From positions 17,240,058-17,304,057 of the forward strand of contig OW028575.1 of NCBI GenBank assembly GCA_932294295.1: DNA of 64,000 nucleotides, given 5' to 3'. Of the stretch, positions 45,526-60,141 are shown piece after piece. Source of the DNA: Alitta virens. Taxonomy: Eukaryota > Annelida > Polychaeta > Phyllodocida > Nereididae. Under the pieces are notes generated by a model. The model saw nothing but the letters and a program-made list of their open reading frames with translations, searched no databases and was not told the DNA's origin. The position numbers and the translations under genes were made by a program. Within the stretch, counting starts at the first letter, position 1, and each line of letters opens with the position of its first letter.

Positions 45526-47049
45526 CCTTTAAGATGATCATTCTAATGTACAGTTAGTTCTAGACAAAGCTAGATAACTCCTGCTATACGACGCTACTTG
45601 CCACTAAACAGAACTGTGTGACTATAGCTGGCTACTCAAAAGCAGGATCCTAAATTACATGCAGCACCATCTGGTGCTTAAGTACATATTTGTCATTTCG
45701 TGTTGAAAATATTTATTTCTGTTGCACATACGTATTTATGATTAGATGTATTTCATTGACCTGAAACTGTGCTTAACCAATCAGAAGCCACGCTTTACAC
45801 CCCTCATAGCAATTATATATTCATGAAATGCCCAATGTCATGAAGGGGTGAAATGAAAAAGAACACAAAGAACAGTTAACACAGCAAAATTCCACACTTT
45901 CTCCTTTAAATTTGAGAAATTAGGAGAGATTTTCTTTGAAATATTCCGAGATTAACTCGATAATAAAATGTATAAAATCCTGGTTGTAAATTCAAGGAAG
46001 AACTAAGTATTCAAAATTTGACCAAAATAGTAGATTTGTCAGCCATAGTCCCGGTACTTGTATGTCAAGAAGGCTTGCTTGGGATGTCTGATGTGCCTCA
46101 TACCGAAATACTGACTAGAACTTGGCATTTAGAATGTCTGCTTTGGAGTGGGAATGGATCTTATCATCAGATTTCCATGGAGATCAAGAAGCCATTGATA
46201 TAAAGAGTCCACATATAAGACCAATATTTCTTCGGCTTAGGTACTACGGTTTGAATTGAGATCGTCATCCCCAAGCTCAATCATGTTGTTAATGTAATTA
46301 AAATATTCTCTTCCTGTGATTATCTGTAACTCTGACCTGGCATTCTAATAGTTTGTCTTGTGGGTTGTTCATTCTTCTTAGCTTATTTTCTTTTCCCCAT
46401 CATTGAATTTAAATTGCCACTTTGAAGTTAACTCAGGCTTTGTGCAGTTTGCCATCACCATCTTGCTAGGTACGAACTTCTTTTTTAGTTTCAGGAGCTT
46501 CTTTTTCAGTTCTCAGATCATTCTCCTCAGCTACATGGAAGGTCCAAGGCGTTAGTTGTTGTTGAAGTTACCTCTACATTCAGAGATCCTTCGTGGTGCC
46601 TAGAACCACAAAAAATAAGAAAAAAGACAGGTCAAACTGACTAGAGGTACATATACATGTATGGCATTCTATAGGTAGTCAGTATGACTACTTGTTGGAT
46701 AATTGGCTACCATATATTACTGCCTCCTGGTCATTTTGACAACCTTACGTTTACAGAGAAGGTCCTCGCTGATGTACTTTGCATGCATGGTTAGATTCCT
46801 GGCCTCAGCAAGGAGTCAGGGCCCCGTGTACATACACCAGGTTCCACATTACAATGAAAAGAGTCACAAGACAGATGTATCATGAGTTCATAACTGTATA
46901 GGAAATAAATTACTAAATTAGGCCTGCACTCTTTCCAATGTGATTGAGACAAGTTGAGTGACACAAGATTTAAAGTGGGAGGCATAGGCATTTCTTGGTT
47001 GGTATACTGATCAGGCTTGACCCAAGTGTTTCATTCTTTATAGAAAGAA

Positions 47050-47260
47050 CAGAAATCATTTAGAAGAGGAGAGGGGTCTTCACCTTGGTATCCAACAAAT
47101 ACAGCCAGAAGAGCTCAAGCTTACAGAAGACTGCGAACTACTCTTTGTTAAGATCAAACACCTGTATGTTGCTTCTTACTGTAGGCCACCTGAAAAAAAA
47201 AGTTACAGTGTATTTTTGCATCTGTGGGCCGACACTTTAATCTCCAAGACATAGTGCTTG
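47050..47260 (+). mobile_element. LINE endonuclease fragment
   Basis: Plus-strand frames give GVFTLVSNKY and, one frame over, PEELKLTEDCELLFVKIKH then LYVASYCRPPEK. This is the internal part of an APE-type endonuclease domain. An A-run at about 47191 follows. A piece of the third SINE family (GTCTGCTCTGGCAGCTGGTCA) lies next to it at about 47296. Confidence 0.55.
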
Positions 47261-47399
47261 GTATGTCTGCTGAGGTAAGACCACGCTCATCGACGTCTGC
47301 TCTGGCAGCTGGTCACATGAATTGACCAAGCTTCAGACCCAAATTGAGACACTGAACATAGACAGGGATCAGGGGAGTGTCACACAATATGCAAATTAA

Positions 47400-50300
47400 A
47401 TACCCCTGAGTGGGGGGTATTAAGTTGAGCCATTCCTTCAAAAATATTTTACTGCAATTTTTTATTTATTTTTTCATTATAAACTTATTCAATAGAACTC
47501 TGGTCATATATGCAGATGTTCTGTTCCAAGCTGAAAATCATTTAATTATCCTTTGGCCTCCCATTTTCCCACTGGCAAAGGTCGCAGTAGAGTTGTCGCT
47601 TTCCTTAAGCGATGTTGGCCTCCAGGCCTCTTGAAGCAAAACGTGGCTCCACTTAACCACTCTCCCCTAGTTGGTTTGATTCCAATTTGCATTTGGAGGT
47701 ATATTATCACGACCGGTACCCCACTCCCTACACACTTTTCCACCTCAGTCACCTTTTTCTTTAGTTTCTTTAGTGGTGCGCAAAGAGCACACTTGGGGGC
47801 GCTGCACATGCAATAAAAGGGACAGCAATTCACCTGCTTAGATCTGGAAATGCTCATGCTGAAGCTCGCTGGCTGCCAATAGTGGCAGGAAAACCGGCAG
47901 GCAAGGAGGCTCACGTCTCATTGATCACTTGCCAGTGTCGCCCTATGTTCTTCTGCATATGTTCCTAGGAAATCATTTACTTCTTATGAATCTACGCAGG
48001 TGTTGTAGACAGCTGCATGTGCCAAGGTAAGTGGATTTAAATATGTCTATATAAGGCGTTTATTTATTCGGAATACATTCAAAAGATACTATTTAGCTAA
48101 GCCTAATTTGTCTCTGTATAATGAATGAATGCCTCCATTTAGTCTACCTTTTTGACACTCCCTTTTGTATGAATTTTTAGGCTAATCTTAGGTTATTCAT
48201 ACAATTATCATCCTTATTTATTTTTAAATATTACAACTTAGGCCTAAAATGTACCTTTCCTGTTGGAATATAGTTAGAGCAGAGGAATATTAAACTCCAG
48301 TTTGTGGTATTTATTTTCCTTTTATTGCACTTTTATCAGATTTGTTAATTTGCGGCAGACGTATGCTAAAAGGGAAAACTGCAAAGAGCCAGAACGAATA
48401 GCTTTTAAATAGGCAATAAACTGGGAGTGCAGTGTTCTGTAGAAATATTGCCACTTCGGAGAAGATCTACACAACCCGCTTGTTGGCATGGGTTGATAGT
48501 GGCGTTTGTGTATACAATAGAGGATAGGGAATGTTGGGTAGAGAACTGAGTTTATGATTCTGTTGTTATGTTGTAGAAGGAACATTCACTTTCCAGTGCA
48601 GTTTAAATTCAGTCTTGCTAAAGTAGTTGTTTTTACTTTCCGACTGATTTATATTTGGTTTGTTGCACGAGTAGAAGAAAACAACAAAAAAGCAATTGTA
48701 TAAAAATATTTATTGTAACAGATGAATAAATAGGTAATATATGATAAATAAATTAAATAGATAATAATATAACTGAAGAAATTGATATAGTTAAATAATT
48801 AACTTAACAAGACTGAATAGGTCCCAGCAAGGGAACACAGGAAAACAATTTGGATGAGCAAAGCAAGCAATAAACACATTTAATTTTAAATTATCGATCA
48901 ACTTACAGCTTTTAAATATTGGCCTATTGTTTAATTTTCTAAAACATTGCTTTTAAAATCATTGTCAATATTGATCATCGTCTATTGGCTTACATTTAGG
49001 CCATGACTTGATATTTCATAAATACAACATGACCTTCCACTGTTTACTTGTTTTGCATGCAAGTCTCATATATGACGCAAAAAGGGAAGTTTTCTACATG
49101 TCTGAAGCTCTCTGCCTATTGATGTTTTTCTTACAGGTGTATCCTGAATTAATGTATCTCAGCTAGCTGAGATTGTGCTGGGACAATCTCAGGGGCAGAT
49201 CCAGAGGTTTGTGTAACTCGACAATAGCAAACAAATGATAGTATTACATATATTGTGCAGATCATTTTACATTATTTATAATTGGGTAGTCTAGACTGAT
49301 CTTAGACATTTTGACGGTGTCCAATAATACCCATGGGTGCAGTGTAAGTGTTCACAGAGCATCAGCTAAAATTTCCATGGAGAATATAACGAAGTTGAAT
49401 AATTATAATTTTAATTAGCTAGCTTTGCGAGTTGGGATTTGATTTGTTGCTAACTCTACTGTACGTTTTGTGCACCTCCTTGCTCAATTAAAAAAAAGTC
49501 AGACAAACAAATGGACATACAATTAAACATTTCAAACATGGTCAATGTTATTTCCTTGGGTTTCTCGAGTGGTATGTTTTATTATGACCAATGCAGGATG
49601 AAAATATTGCAAAGAATTACATCATCAAACGTGTAGTGAATTTTCAAGAATCTTTGGCCTGGTCTGGGTGTGAAGGGCAAATCAATAAATGTTCTACCTG
49701 AGATAGGCTAATACCTTGTATATAAGAATTCCCTGCGTTTCTGTTTCTGCTGTTTGAGGAATTATATCTACTGATTTTATTTGTTTGAGATGAATACTGA
49801 TTTTTTTGTATATTTAAATACAAAATTTAGACAGGACACATCTTTACACTTAACGATTGAAGCGTACAGAGAATTTTGATAATTAAAGGTTAGAGAGCAC
49901 CAAAACATTTCTGTGCATCACTATAACTTGTATAGTCTACAAATTGACAAAGTAATTAGTAGTTTAAAAAAGATTGGTTGGTTAAATGTGGCAAATGTAA
50001 TTATGAGATTATCAACTAGTAGTTAGTGTTAATGCCCAAGGTCTAATAGATTGAAACCCAGCCATGGCATGGGGGAACTGAGCAGATCCTCCTGAAACCA
50101 CGACTCTACTCCAGCCTGGTATAAATGGGGAGGTTGGCTTCAGGTTGAGATGCATTTGATATTTGCAAACCTCCTGCACCAATGTCCATTACCACTTGTA
50201 TCTGGAAAGATATAATACATGTCATGTACATGAGTAGCACCAACTGCTGCTCTAAAATCGAATTACATTACTTCAGCTCCATTTTTCTAAGAAACATATT

Positions 50301-53069
50301 GGAATCCCCCAATTTAGACCACCCACCCGTCGAGGTGATTTGATGTATGGAACTATTTTTGATTTGAAATCATATTTATGAAAGTGGTGTAAAATCGAGG
50401 CCTTAATGTTGTTCTTTATTTAGCTGTATATACATTTCTCTCTGTATCTACCCTGGCTGCTGAAACAGTAGGAGCAAAGTATTGATGAGGGACATCAACA
50501 TAAATGCGAAGAGACCCAGTTTAAATATTTGAGGGAAAGCAATGCACAGATCGTCCAGATTGGGCCAACCGTTGGTTGTTGACTGTCGCTTAGTGCTTGT
50601 TGACAACCCAGTAGGATCTTGTTGACTGTGAGGAATAATTAAAGAAAGCTACACTAAGCTCAGACAGACCTTTCTGTACGTATATATGTGTCTAATCCTT
50701 TTGTAGCTGTAGGCTGTAGCTAGCTGTTCTGATTGGATATCATGGGCTACTGGTACTAGTCTGAGAGGCTATAGGCGCCTATACTCGTCAGATGAACTTT
50801 TACAAGTTCCAACTTCTTCTCCACAAAGATGATGGCACAATATACTAATGTGTGGTCTAGTGTAGCTTTATATAATAAATTGGTCAACCTTATAGTAAAT
50901 ATAAATGTCAGTTAATTGTTTTTGACTAAGATGTTAGTCATTATCACTATCTGCTATCCAACTGCTTTGATGCAATATTTATGTCTCGAGGCAAAATGAT
51001 GCAAAAAGAAATGTATGCATAGTAGTAGAAAACAGTGCAATAATAATAAGCAACAATCTTACTGATTTTGGTAGGCCTGTGCCACATCAATCTAAAATGG
51101 TCAGAACTGAGGTGGTCTGACCCATTTACACTTTTTAAGCATCATCCTCATTTTCAGATCAGCTCATCCGGAAGTAAAGCTTTAGCCTAACTGGTACCCT
51201 TGGCTGACTCCAAACTATAGCATCCCATCATTGCTTCTGCCTCTTGGGCTGGTTCTATCATGGAACCACCCGGCTGCCATCGGATACCATGCCATGCATA
51301 TCAAAATGCATTCTCAAAAGGCATTCTCAAAAGGCACTCTCAAAATGCATGCACTCTGAGTTCTGCACTGAGCATGGGGAAGGGGAGGGGAAGGCGCGGC
51401 TTGTGGTTCAGGCTAGTGACTAAGAGATTTGAGATGTAAAATTGTCATAGCCATGTGCACTACTGAGTGTCTATATGCTAGCAAGGGAAAGGGACAACCC
51501 AATAGATAAATGTAGTTAATGTACCATATTTGGTTCACAATGGTCCCATCGTTACATCAGCTTCTCAACTGACCAGTACATTTTTCTGAATAAGAAACTT
51601 CCAAAATTTTAATAACAGACTTTGTTCTGCAGTGTATTCTCTCCTCAGGATAAGTTCTTAGCCTGGTCTGTCACATCCTCAAAGGATACAAGATCATACA
51701 AAATGTGACAATTAGTGCTATAGTAAATTTTATTTTATGTAATATTACAATTAGGTGACATTATGTACAAGTAAATTATACATACTGACTGTGGTTTTTT
51801 CTTTAATTTATGAAGAATTAAGTACAAGTATGAAAATATGGAGATGCTCGTGATAAGCAATGTGAACGTCTGAGTGTCTCTATGTACAAATGCAGAATGG
51901 AAGTGACATTACCTGTACTAATCTAAAAAAAAAAATATATATATATATATAAGGATAAGTTAAGTTATAAACCTGCCAATACATTGACATTTCAAACAGC
52001 AATATCTCAGGCCATGTTAAACTGACTAGAGTGAAACTTTCAGAGATTCATGTTCATGCCAGATGTATTAAGTTTTTCACAGAGGGGCCCATTTTGTAAA
52101 ACAATAACTGCACCCTAGGGCAAAATGTTATACATGTTTAAAAATCACAATTTGGCAACTAGAAAATGATCATTGCAAAAGTCAATTCAGCCTTTGATAA
52201 AGAGATGATGCACAAAAGGAAAAAATATATATAACAAACAAAACGTAGCCCTTATCATACTTATCTTCCCAAAACAGGACCCCATGCCAAATGGGTAATA
52301 CAGGTTCAACTTGGAGGCTCACCATATTTACTGCACTTGATTCAATGACATGCTATTTGATTGCCTTTAAATTTAAGTCAATTCACGTTTAAATGCTTTT
52401 GTGAGTAAAGAATCTTTTTTCCAGTTATTTCACAATGATTTGTACCCTTAAAATGGAAGCGAAATACATCAACAGCAGCCTCTGAAAGTTTTACTGTAGT
52501 AACATGAGTATATCCTGAGATATTGATGCTTTAAATGCTACGTTATTGGCAGTTCCCACAAGGGTACACTCACTGTTAGATACTTTACATAATACAGTAT
52601 ACTATAGACAGTTTAAGAAAAAAGTCTGATGCATTGCATAGTAATATAGTAATAGCTATATAGGCTAGTTTGGTTTAGTGGCAGCAAGATGGTCTCAGTT
52701 TTATTACGCGTTCAGGAAACACCCCTCCCCCCCCCCCCCCCACCTAAACAGGGCCCTAGCTACCAAGCATAGTATCAATAACAATATTTATAATGTTATA
52801 ATGTCAATAATTGATGTACATACAATTTATGACATCTAAAATACATCTTGTTTCATTGTCAACAACAGTCTTTCTCTTGTTAAGGGAAATCATAATTTCA
52901 AGACAAAGAATAACTGATGTGTCTTTTCGCACTACTTTCCAGGAATGTCTTTTACCTGCTCTCCTTTCTTAAGTATATGGCTGAGCCCTTGGTGCACCAT
53001 TATGTCCATTAAGCATTTCAGATGTAGTTAGCTGTCATCATCAAAGATGTAATTATAGGCTTATTTTGG
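47400..53069. other. Long intergenic stretch; no gene resolved
   Basis: AT-rich, with short chance frames. It includes a short tandem of CATTCTCAAAAGG units at about 51308-51350, a (TA)n at 51930-51950 and a C-run at about 52725-52741. Small exons cannot be excluded. Confidence 0.4.
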
Positions 53070-53240
53070 CATGGAAAAAAACAAAAACCTTGTTGGAAAG
53101 GTAATAGTCCCAATGGGCCAATTGTACCTGTGTTGCCTAATTGATAGTCCCTTCCTTTTTTTTTATGTCCTTTGTCTTACTTTATTGTCACCACCGACTG
53201 TAAATAAATTTTTATCTTATCTTATCTTATCTTATTATTT
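53070..53240 (+). mobile_element. LINE 3' end with (TCTTA)n tail
   Basis: CACCACCGACTGTAAATAAA then TTTTTATCTTATCTTATCTT. A 3' UTR ending in a short 5-bp repeat is typical of CR1/L2-like LINE ends. No ORF remains. Confidence 0.6.
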
Positions 53241-53904
53241 CAATGGTAGGACATATCTGTGTGGCCCCATGTTGATGTTCACTCAATGGCCAACAGATCT
53301 GCCTGGGTGTCTGTCAGATTGAAGCTACTAGTGACACCAAAGACCCCTTGGTGACACTCTGAATGAAGAATCGTCAAAATGACATTAGGAGTAATCGATC
53401 TACATGTGTGCCTTGCAGACGAACTCTGGGGTATAGTCGGTGTATGTTTGTAATTGGGTGCCATATATGACTCTTCAGTCTTTATTTTGTTTGGAAAAGA
53501 GGTTTATTATGCTGTGCCAGGAAATTTATTAGAAATTAAAAGACCTTACAGAAAGTAGGCTCACCCTCCATAATCCTGGATGATGTTTCAAGTCATTGTA
53601 CCTTATCACTAACACTAGCACAAATGAACTATCCCCCTGGCAAAAACGAAAAAACATTATTCTGTCAGACTAATTAAGTAAGTAACAAAATGGTATCAAA
53701 GTATCTTTCACGTGCCATGACGCGGCTATGATTAATATTTAAAAATGATTGAAATTATAAATTTATAAATTATGCCTGTCTCTTTTATTTTATATTACAA
53801 TGTTCAATTGTTCATAATGATGACTGGTATAATTATATTGATCAGACGGAACGGCCAATAAAATGTTTAGGGTCATTATATGACTCGTATAACTGTCAGG
53901 AGTC

Positions 53905-54711
53905 AATATTTAAGCCGCAAACATGTTATCCAATAGTGATTTTTCTCAACGCGCTAAATCTTTGTTTAAGTAGGCTAAACTATGAAATTGAAAAAATGGT
54001 AATGTGGAAAATTACCTTTCGATTAATAAACATATATGATCACAACAAAACTATATCCCAAAATGCCCGCAGATCCTTATATTCTGGCCGACCAGGCTGT
54101 GACATCCTATCTTACCTCAAAGAAGACGCGAGATGAAATCCTCTTCCTTCTTTATATTGACTCTCTGCGGCCGTTTGCGAATACAAGGAAACTGAACTGG
54201 TGTTGAAACTGGAGGAGGCTGGATCACACTGTGCCTTGATGTAAAAGATAATAAGCTTCACGGTTTTTACTATGAACATGTCATACAGGACGGTGGTATA
54301 GTTTTTGCAAAATGGCATAATATGGTTTTGCATGGAACAAATAGATATTTTAAAATGTTTATTTTGAGAATACAGGAATTTATTCCACGCAGAAATTCCA
54401 GTATTCTCAAAATTACATGGTATTATAGAAAAACGAGTCACTGATCTGTTTGACGGATCAGATGAGGCGGGTGCGTAGCTGCTAGAAACAGCATTATTTG
54501 AAAACATAGAAAACTGTATATTATTCATTTATGGGAGGTGACATTATTATATGATTTCTGTCAACTTGCACTGCTGTGAGCTTTTAATATAACAATATGA
54601 CCAAAACCTGAGTAGACATTTTTAATGAAGATTACTATGGAACCACTGAACATGTCGCGAAGTATTAAGCTCCTGTATTTAAGCCGCAAACATGTTATCC
54701 AATGGTGATGT
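53905..54711. repeat. Pair of ~32-bp direct repeats enclosing ~0.77 kb
   Basis: ATTTAAGCCGCAAACATGTT followed by ATCCAATAGTGAT lies at 53908 and recurs at 54676 with one difference (ATCCAATGGTGAT). The enclosed segment has a 138-codon minus-strand frame of unknown meaning. Confidence 0.7.
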
Positions 54712-57700
54712 AAAGGCGATTTGTTTGCAACATCTTTGTTTTGTTTGCCACCATTAGCTAGCAAACAAGTGGAGTTTGGAAATTGGAAAATGCTTTTTCA
54801 GCACATTCTACAGTTGCCTTATGGGGGCGCTTCCTGTGACATCCATAGATCGAACAACACGCTTTGACAAACAAACTCTTGTTAACAAAGAAGGTGGGCT
54901 CCGAATGCCAAATGCAACAGCAGCATCTTTTGCCATTCAACAGTATTCAAAAGATGCTGGGCTTCTAAGCCAACTTGAAAGAATGCTGTCAATTGTTGCT
55001 TGCTTTGTACTGCAATCGTGATAACGGTTTGTGCGGATTAACATTCCTGCAAACGCGAGAACCAAACAACTGTATGTTGTTTGGAGTGGTTTTCATGGAC
55101 TCCATGATATTTTGTGCGTAAATGTACAGACACACTTATAATTTTTTTGGTTTTTCCTTTTTTCCCCATTTATTTATATATGCAAGATAGATAGATGAAC
55201 ATTTGATTATTTACTGAACGTGGAGTACATTTTTCACATACATTGCATGCGGTAAATCTACAACCCAACAGATTTCCACAGTTGTTATTAAATGCTGTAA
55301 ATTGTAAACATTCCTTACACTAAGAGATTTTAACATTTATATTAACACTTAAATTTTTTTTTGCTGGAACGGTGGAATTAACGTAATGATGAGATTATTT
55401 GGCTAATTCAGACACCATGTGTTCCTGTTAACTTATACGTTGGGTTTTTAGTTTGTTGACCTACCTTCAAATTACGTATGCACTAATATCATGAAGCTTT
55501 ATATATTTAGCATTTGTACAAAAAGTGGCTTTAACTGATGAGGTGTATACGTGGGTTGGTTGCATAGCCTTAAATCAACCAGAAATATATATTTAGATTT
55601 CAGGTTGGCCTATAGTAATATCTAGGCCCACAGGCCTATGAATTTTTGACATTTAGACAAACGCTAAGATTCATAGTCAAGAAGCAAATAAACCGTGTAA
55701 GATGTCATGAAACATTCTATCCAATTCATATTCCTATTCTTTTTCAATTAATACAGTTTGTGTGCATTTGCTGATTATTATAAGACATACAATTTTCGTG
55801 TATTTATACTCCCAAAATCTTCGAAACATTTTTCCTTATGAATATTTGATAGTTTCTTTCACTATAATGTTTTTTTTTTTTCCTTAATCTTGATTTCGAT
55901 GTACGCAGTAAACTACAATGACCAACTTTTGCAGTGACACCATCCACAATGTAAACAGGCATTGCCAGACGTATTAAAAGGACCAAAAATCTTATCATAA
56001 AAAGACGAAAAAGCAATAGCTCAATGGCGAAAAAGAATAGAATTTTGATAAAACGACAAAAAGGACTGAAACTGACAGGTTTGATGAGGTTCCACCTTGA
56101 TTCCTCACACGACCTCAAATAAACAATTTCCATTTGGCAAGAAGCATGAATTGCACAAGCCATAGAATCACACGTTCCCCATGTTGTCAGCATGGCCTAT
56201 TCATATGTTGTATTTGTGGACCACTTGAGAGCCCTAGCAACATGACTGCTCCCACTCACACAATCCTTGCACAATCTCAGCACAGTACTACCAAGCTCTT
56301 TCCATTCAAGCTTAAATCACTTTATTCAATTTGTGTGGATTTGTGATTACTTGCTTTTTTTCATTATAGCTCTATAAAGTAATGTTTGTTTCACAGGTTT
56401 TTATAGTTCAGCATGATTTTCTCATAGCGGACACATGTATTGTTGCCAATAGCTAACACAAAATGAATGGGAAAAGAAAGCAGAATCTCTTCTATAAAAC
56501 AATTATATAAAGGTGCTAAAGTCGTAGCCTTAGACAGCCACTAACACTGATTCCACCTTAACAAGCTGCATCATCACCTTATGTGTCTCAATACTTTTTG
56601 TTTTGTTCATCTCAGAGAGGTCTCCGTTTAATTGTTTATTGAGGAAAAAGAAAAAGCTTTTTAAATAGACCGTTTTTGAGCGAAAATAAAGTGGATCTTT
56701 TCCATGCCAGTGGCAGTTGGCAGAGTGGAGACTGCAGTGAGTGCATTGTAAGCTTAACAGAGTGCCCCACACAGCAAGTGCTATTTAGTGCACTACTGAT
56801 TGGCTGCAATGCTTAATCACTGCTGAGGCTTCTTTGCGGTTCACTTTATAAAAGGCCAGTATTGAATTGCAGTTGTCAGCTGCAGCAACAGGTGCAAGCA
56901 GGAAACCTTAAAAGCATGACATTATTGTTTGCCTTTGTAGAAAATCGCTGCCATTAATTCATCATGTTCATTGGTGTGTCAAACAAAAAACTCTACTGGT
57001 TTATCACATCACAAGGTCCAGGCATTCAGGCATCTGTAGCATGTATGGGTATTTGGATCATTGAGGTAATGAGGTAGGTACTATTACGCAACATGTTATG
57101 TCACCTACATTATATGTCAGTTGTATGAGAAATATAAATGTTTGGCAAGTGTAAACGACTACAACCATGGGCTAAGATAATATCACATGGTGTATTATGG
57201 CGCGGACTCCCAAGCCTTATGATCTCATCATTACGTCTGCCTGTGGCGGTAAACAATGGTTGACAATTAGGAAATCTTTCTACTGAGACCTTGGCTTTGT
57301 TCAGTGTGTAAATGAATAATATTGGATAGCTTCAAATGGCTGTTAGTTAGTTAGTTAGTTAGTAATTGACGACATAATAACCTGGAAGGTCATTCACGTC
57401 TGTGTTAATCTGATATAATTAGCCATAATGAGGCCTGGGACTTTCAAAAACAGCGCAAGACAAAGATTTTCAATGTCATTAATCTAAGTTGATTAGCTGA
57501 TCAGCGTGATTCATTTTGTTGATTGGATAAACAAATTTGTAATGTCCTAATGCTGTTGTTTGTGGAGAATAAAACAATAGGGAATGAAAGATGATAATTC
57601 TGTATCCAGCAGAGTAGTTAGTCAACAGTAGTGTGACAGCAGATTTTATTATTCTCGCAATATAGCACTCATAAGATACAGGCAAGACATACGAAACCAG

Positions 57701-59259
57701 CAAGGAGCCTGATGAACAAATACAGTATTGATGTACATAAAAGAATGATGCGGCTAGTTCGAGCCTACTCATGCAATGCCATGCGTAGATCCAACACATT
57801 ACAGGTTTTATATTACTACAGTTACATAATGCATGGTCCCAATCAATGATATGGTTGCCTGGCAACACATTTTGTTCTATTGACTTGCTCCCTTTCTCTT
57901 GGTGGGGGGGGGGGAAGCCAGGTGCATGAAACAAGAATATAGCAAGAATTATCACTTTTTTCAATGGATTAGCATTCCTTGTTGCGTGGACTTTTGTATT
58001 ATGCAAGGTGCACAATAGTCAGAATAAAATGGTATGGTTAGCCGACCAAGTGGAGTGGAGCATCTATACGTAAAAAAACATAGCGCTGCTCGGCATTAAA
58101 CCTCAGCGTGCATCGAGATTATTATTGACGCCTATGCATAAAAGACACAAATAAACCAGATAATTGCATTTGTCATATTTTTAACCTACTCCAAACTTCA
58201 TCTTTTGACAACTGAAATCCTAAAAATTCTCCGTTTCTGTGTAATGACCCATATACAAAACAGGGAGTTCTATCTTGAATATTACATGTACTGTGTACCT
58301 ATTTTAGTGTTCTACTTACCAGGCATTTGCTGAGAAAATGGACCCAATATGAAAATATTTGGAATGTGGTAGATAATGGATTTTGATCAAATTTTTAGAA
58401 TATGTAGTTTTATGATACCAAACACTTTTCCTGAATGTTATGTCTCCTGGGCAAGCCGTTGCCATGTGTAGCCACGTTTAAAATATTTAAAATTTTGAAG
58501 ATATTATTAGGTAAGAATTTTCCCTATTCAAATCCCGTGACTTTTATTTATTAGAATGAAGAATTGTAGCCACGGTGTTATGTTTCCAGCAATACACAAA
58601 ATTGGTCGTCTTTGGCTAAGAATTATTATCTCCTTCCATCGATTTCAAGACATCATTATATAGTACAGATTTTGGGCTTTCATCTCGTATATTTGGTTGA
58701 TTTTTATTAGTTGCACATGATGAGCTACCCCCTTTTTGTAGTATTATTCATTGCACATTTCCTCCTGTGCCTCAGTGATGTCTGGGTCATTTTTATGACA
58801 CAACTTCTCCTTGAATACAGGTTAAAAATTAATTAGGGTATCAAGGCATCATAGTAATCTGCAACTTAGTCTGACCAGCCCGGATGGCATCTGTGTGTAG
58901 GACCAGAGTGGTGTCACTGGCTGCTGTAGAGTAGCAACAATATCCTTGTAATAAAATATCCAACTCAGATATCAACACAACCACTGCTATTATCATTAGT
59001 CTTCAGTTGTACCAATTAAGTGATGAACTGTGTAAATTTTATTTAGGAAGTTGTGTTTATGAATCTTTATGCAATACTCTTCTTGGTCTGTAAAGCAAAA
59101 TGACTAATAACAAATGAGGGGAGACTTGTGGAGTGTCAAATTCTTTAGGTATTCCGTGAGAAAGGTCTATGAATAATGAATATGATACCCAAACTGGTTA
59201 TATTGGTTATGTGCCATGAATGTATGGCTTATAATTCTCTAATATTTTTTGTATATATA
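54712..59259. other. Intergenic; no gene resolved
   Basis: It contains (TTAG)n at about 57345-57362, a G-run at about 57905-57914 and several frames of 60-178 codons without family resemblance or splice context. A piece of the third SINE family lies at about 57195-57250. Confidence 0.35.
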
Positions 59260-59366
59260 TATACATGGCCAAATGTGCCATGTGCATTTTCCATGAGAAG
59301 GATAAACGCATGGAAAACGCATGTTATAATGAGGCAAAAACCATGTGGCACATTTGGCCATGTATA
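59260..59366. mobile_element. 107-bp hairpin (MITE-like)
   Basis: TATACATGGCCAAATGTGCC at 59260 faces GGCACATTTGGCCATGTATA ending at 59366, a perfect 20-bp inverted end. The inner part continues to pair (GCATTTTCCATG with CATGGAAAACGC). The TA ends suggest a TA target. The long frame running through it has no known family. Confidence 0.85.
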
Positions 59367-59772
59367 CTTGATATTGGCTATTGCCAGTTTCTTCAAGTGC
59401 TTTTAATTGAAAAACTATATCAGGTCATCTATGATCAACCTCCGCATAACCTCAAAAGTGAAAAAGGTAGGCATGACACCCCTAAGGTACCACTTAAAGA
59501 AAAAACATTTGAGAATTTTAATAACAACGAAGTAAAATATGAATTTCATTGCCTCTTAAAACGTAGTGCTAATAATTTACAAAGAATAGAGCTCAATAAA
59601 GAACTTAGTAAAAACATTCCTGATTTTAATAATTTAACCCTAACTGAACATCTTAAAGCTATAATGTCCAGCAAGGAAGCAGGTGTAAATAATGGCATAT
59701 TTCTAAACCACGTCCTCTAAATAGACTTCTCTTTATTTATGTTTACTCTCATAAGCTATAAAATGAAATTCA

Positions 59773-59793
59773 GACACCCCCCCCCCCCCCCCT
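59773..59793. repeat. C homopolymer run
   Basis: About 20 C in a row. Similar G/C runs are at 31543, 32549, 34779, 35088, 52725, 57905 and 62188. Confidence 0.8.
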
Positions 59794-60141
59794 GGGCTCC
59801 TACTACTACATACTATTATTAAAAAATCTGTACATAGATAGCCGGATTAGACAAAACCACTGGCACAAGCCATATCATTTTCTCTATTTTTAATTTTATT
59901 ATTATTTTTGCTTTGATTGTAAATGTGTCGTATGTTGCTAAGTCACAACCAGGGCCGATTTTCTGTAAAATGATATATATATCTAGTTACAAAATGTAGT
60001 ATGGACTGTTGGGTTAACCCTTTTAGTATTATTATCTTTAATATTGTGAAAATAATGTTTTGTATTGTGTGACTTTTACACTATTTGTGTTTGAAAAATG
60101 TTTCAATGATGATAATATCAACTTAAAAAAAAGTGCGGACA

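Noticed and set aside
47546..47914. 122-codon Cys-rich minus-strand protein
   Set aside because: No acceptor/donor context and no family; shares bases with an equally long plus-strand frame.
54112..54528. 138-codon minus-strand protein between direct repeats
   Set aside because: Serine/asparagine-rich low-complexity frame without family resemblance; kept only as part of the repeat pair.
57479..58015. 178-codon minus-strand protein
   Set aside because: No family pattern, no splice context, uneven composition; a chance frame cannot be excluded.
59265..59720. 151-codon plus-strand protein
   Set aside because: Its first third is the hairpin MITE; the remainder has no recognised pattern.
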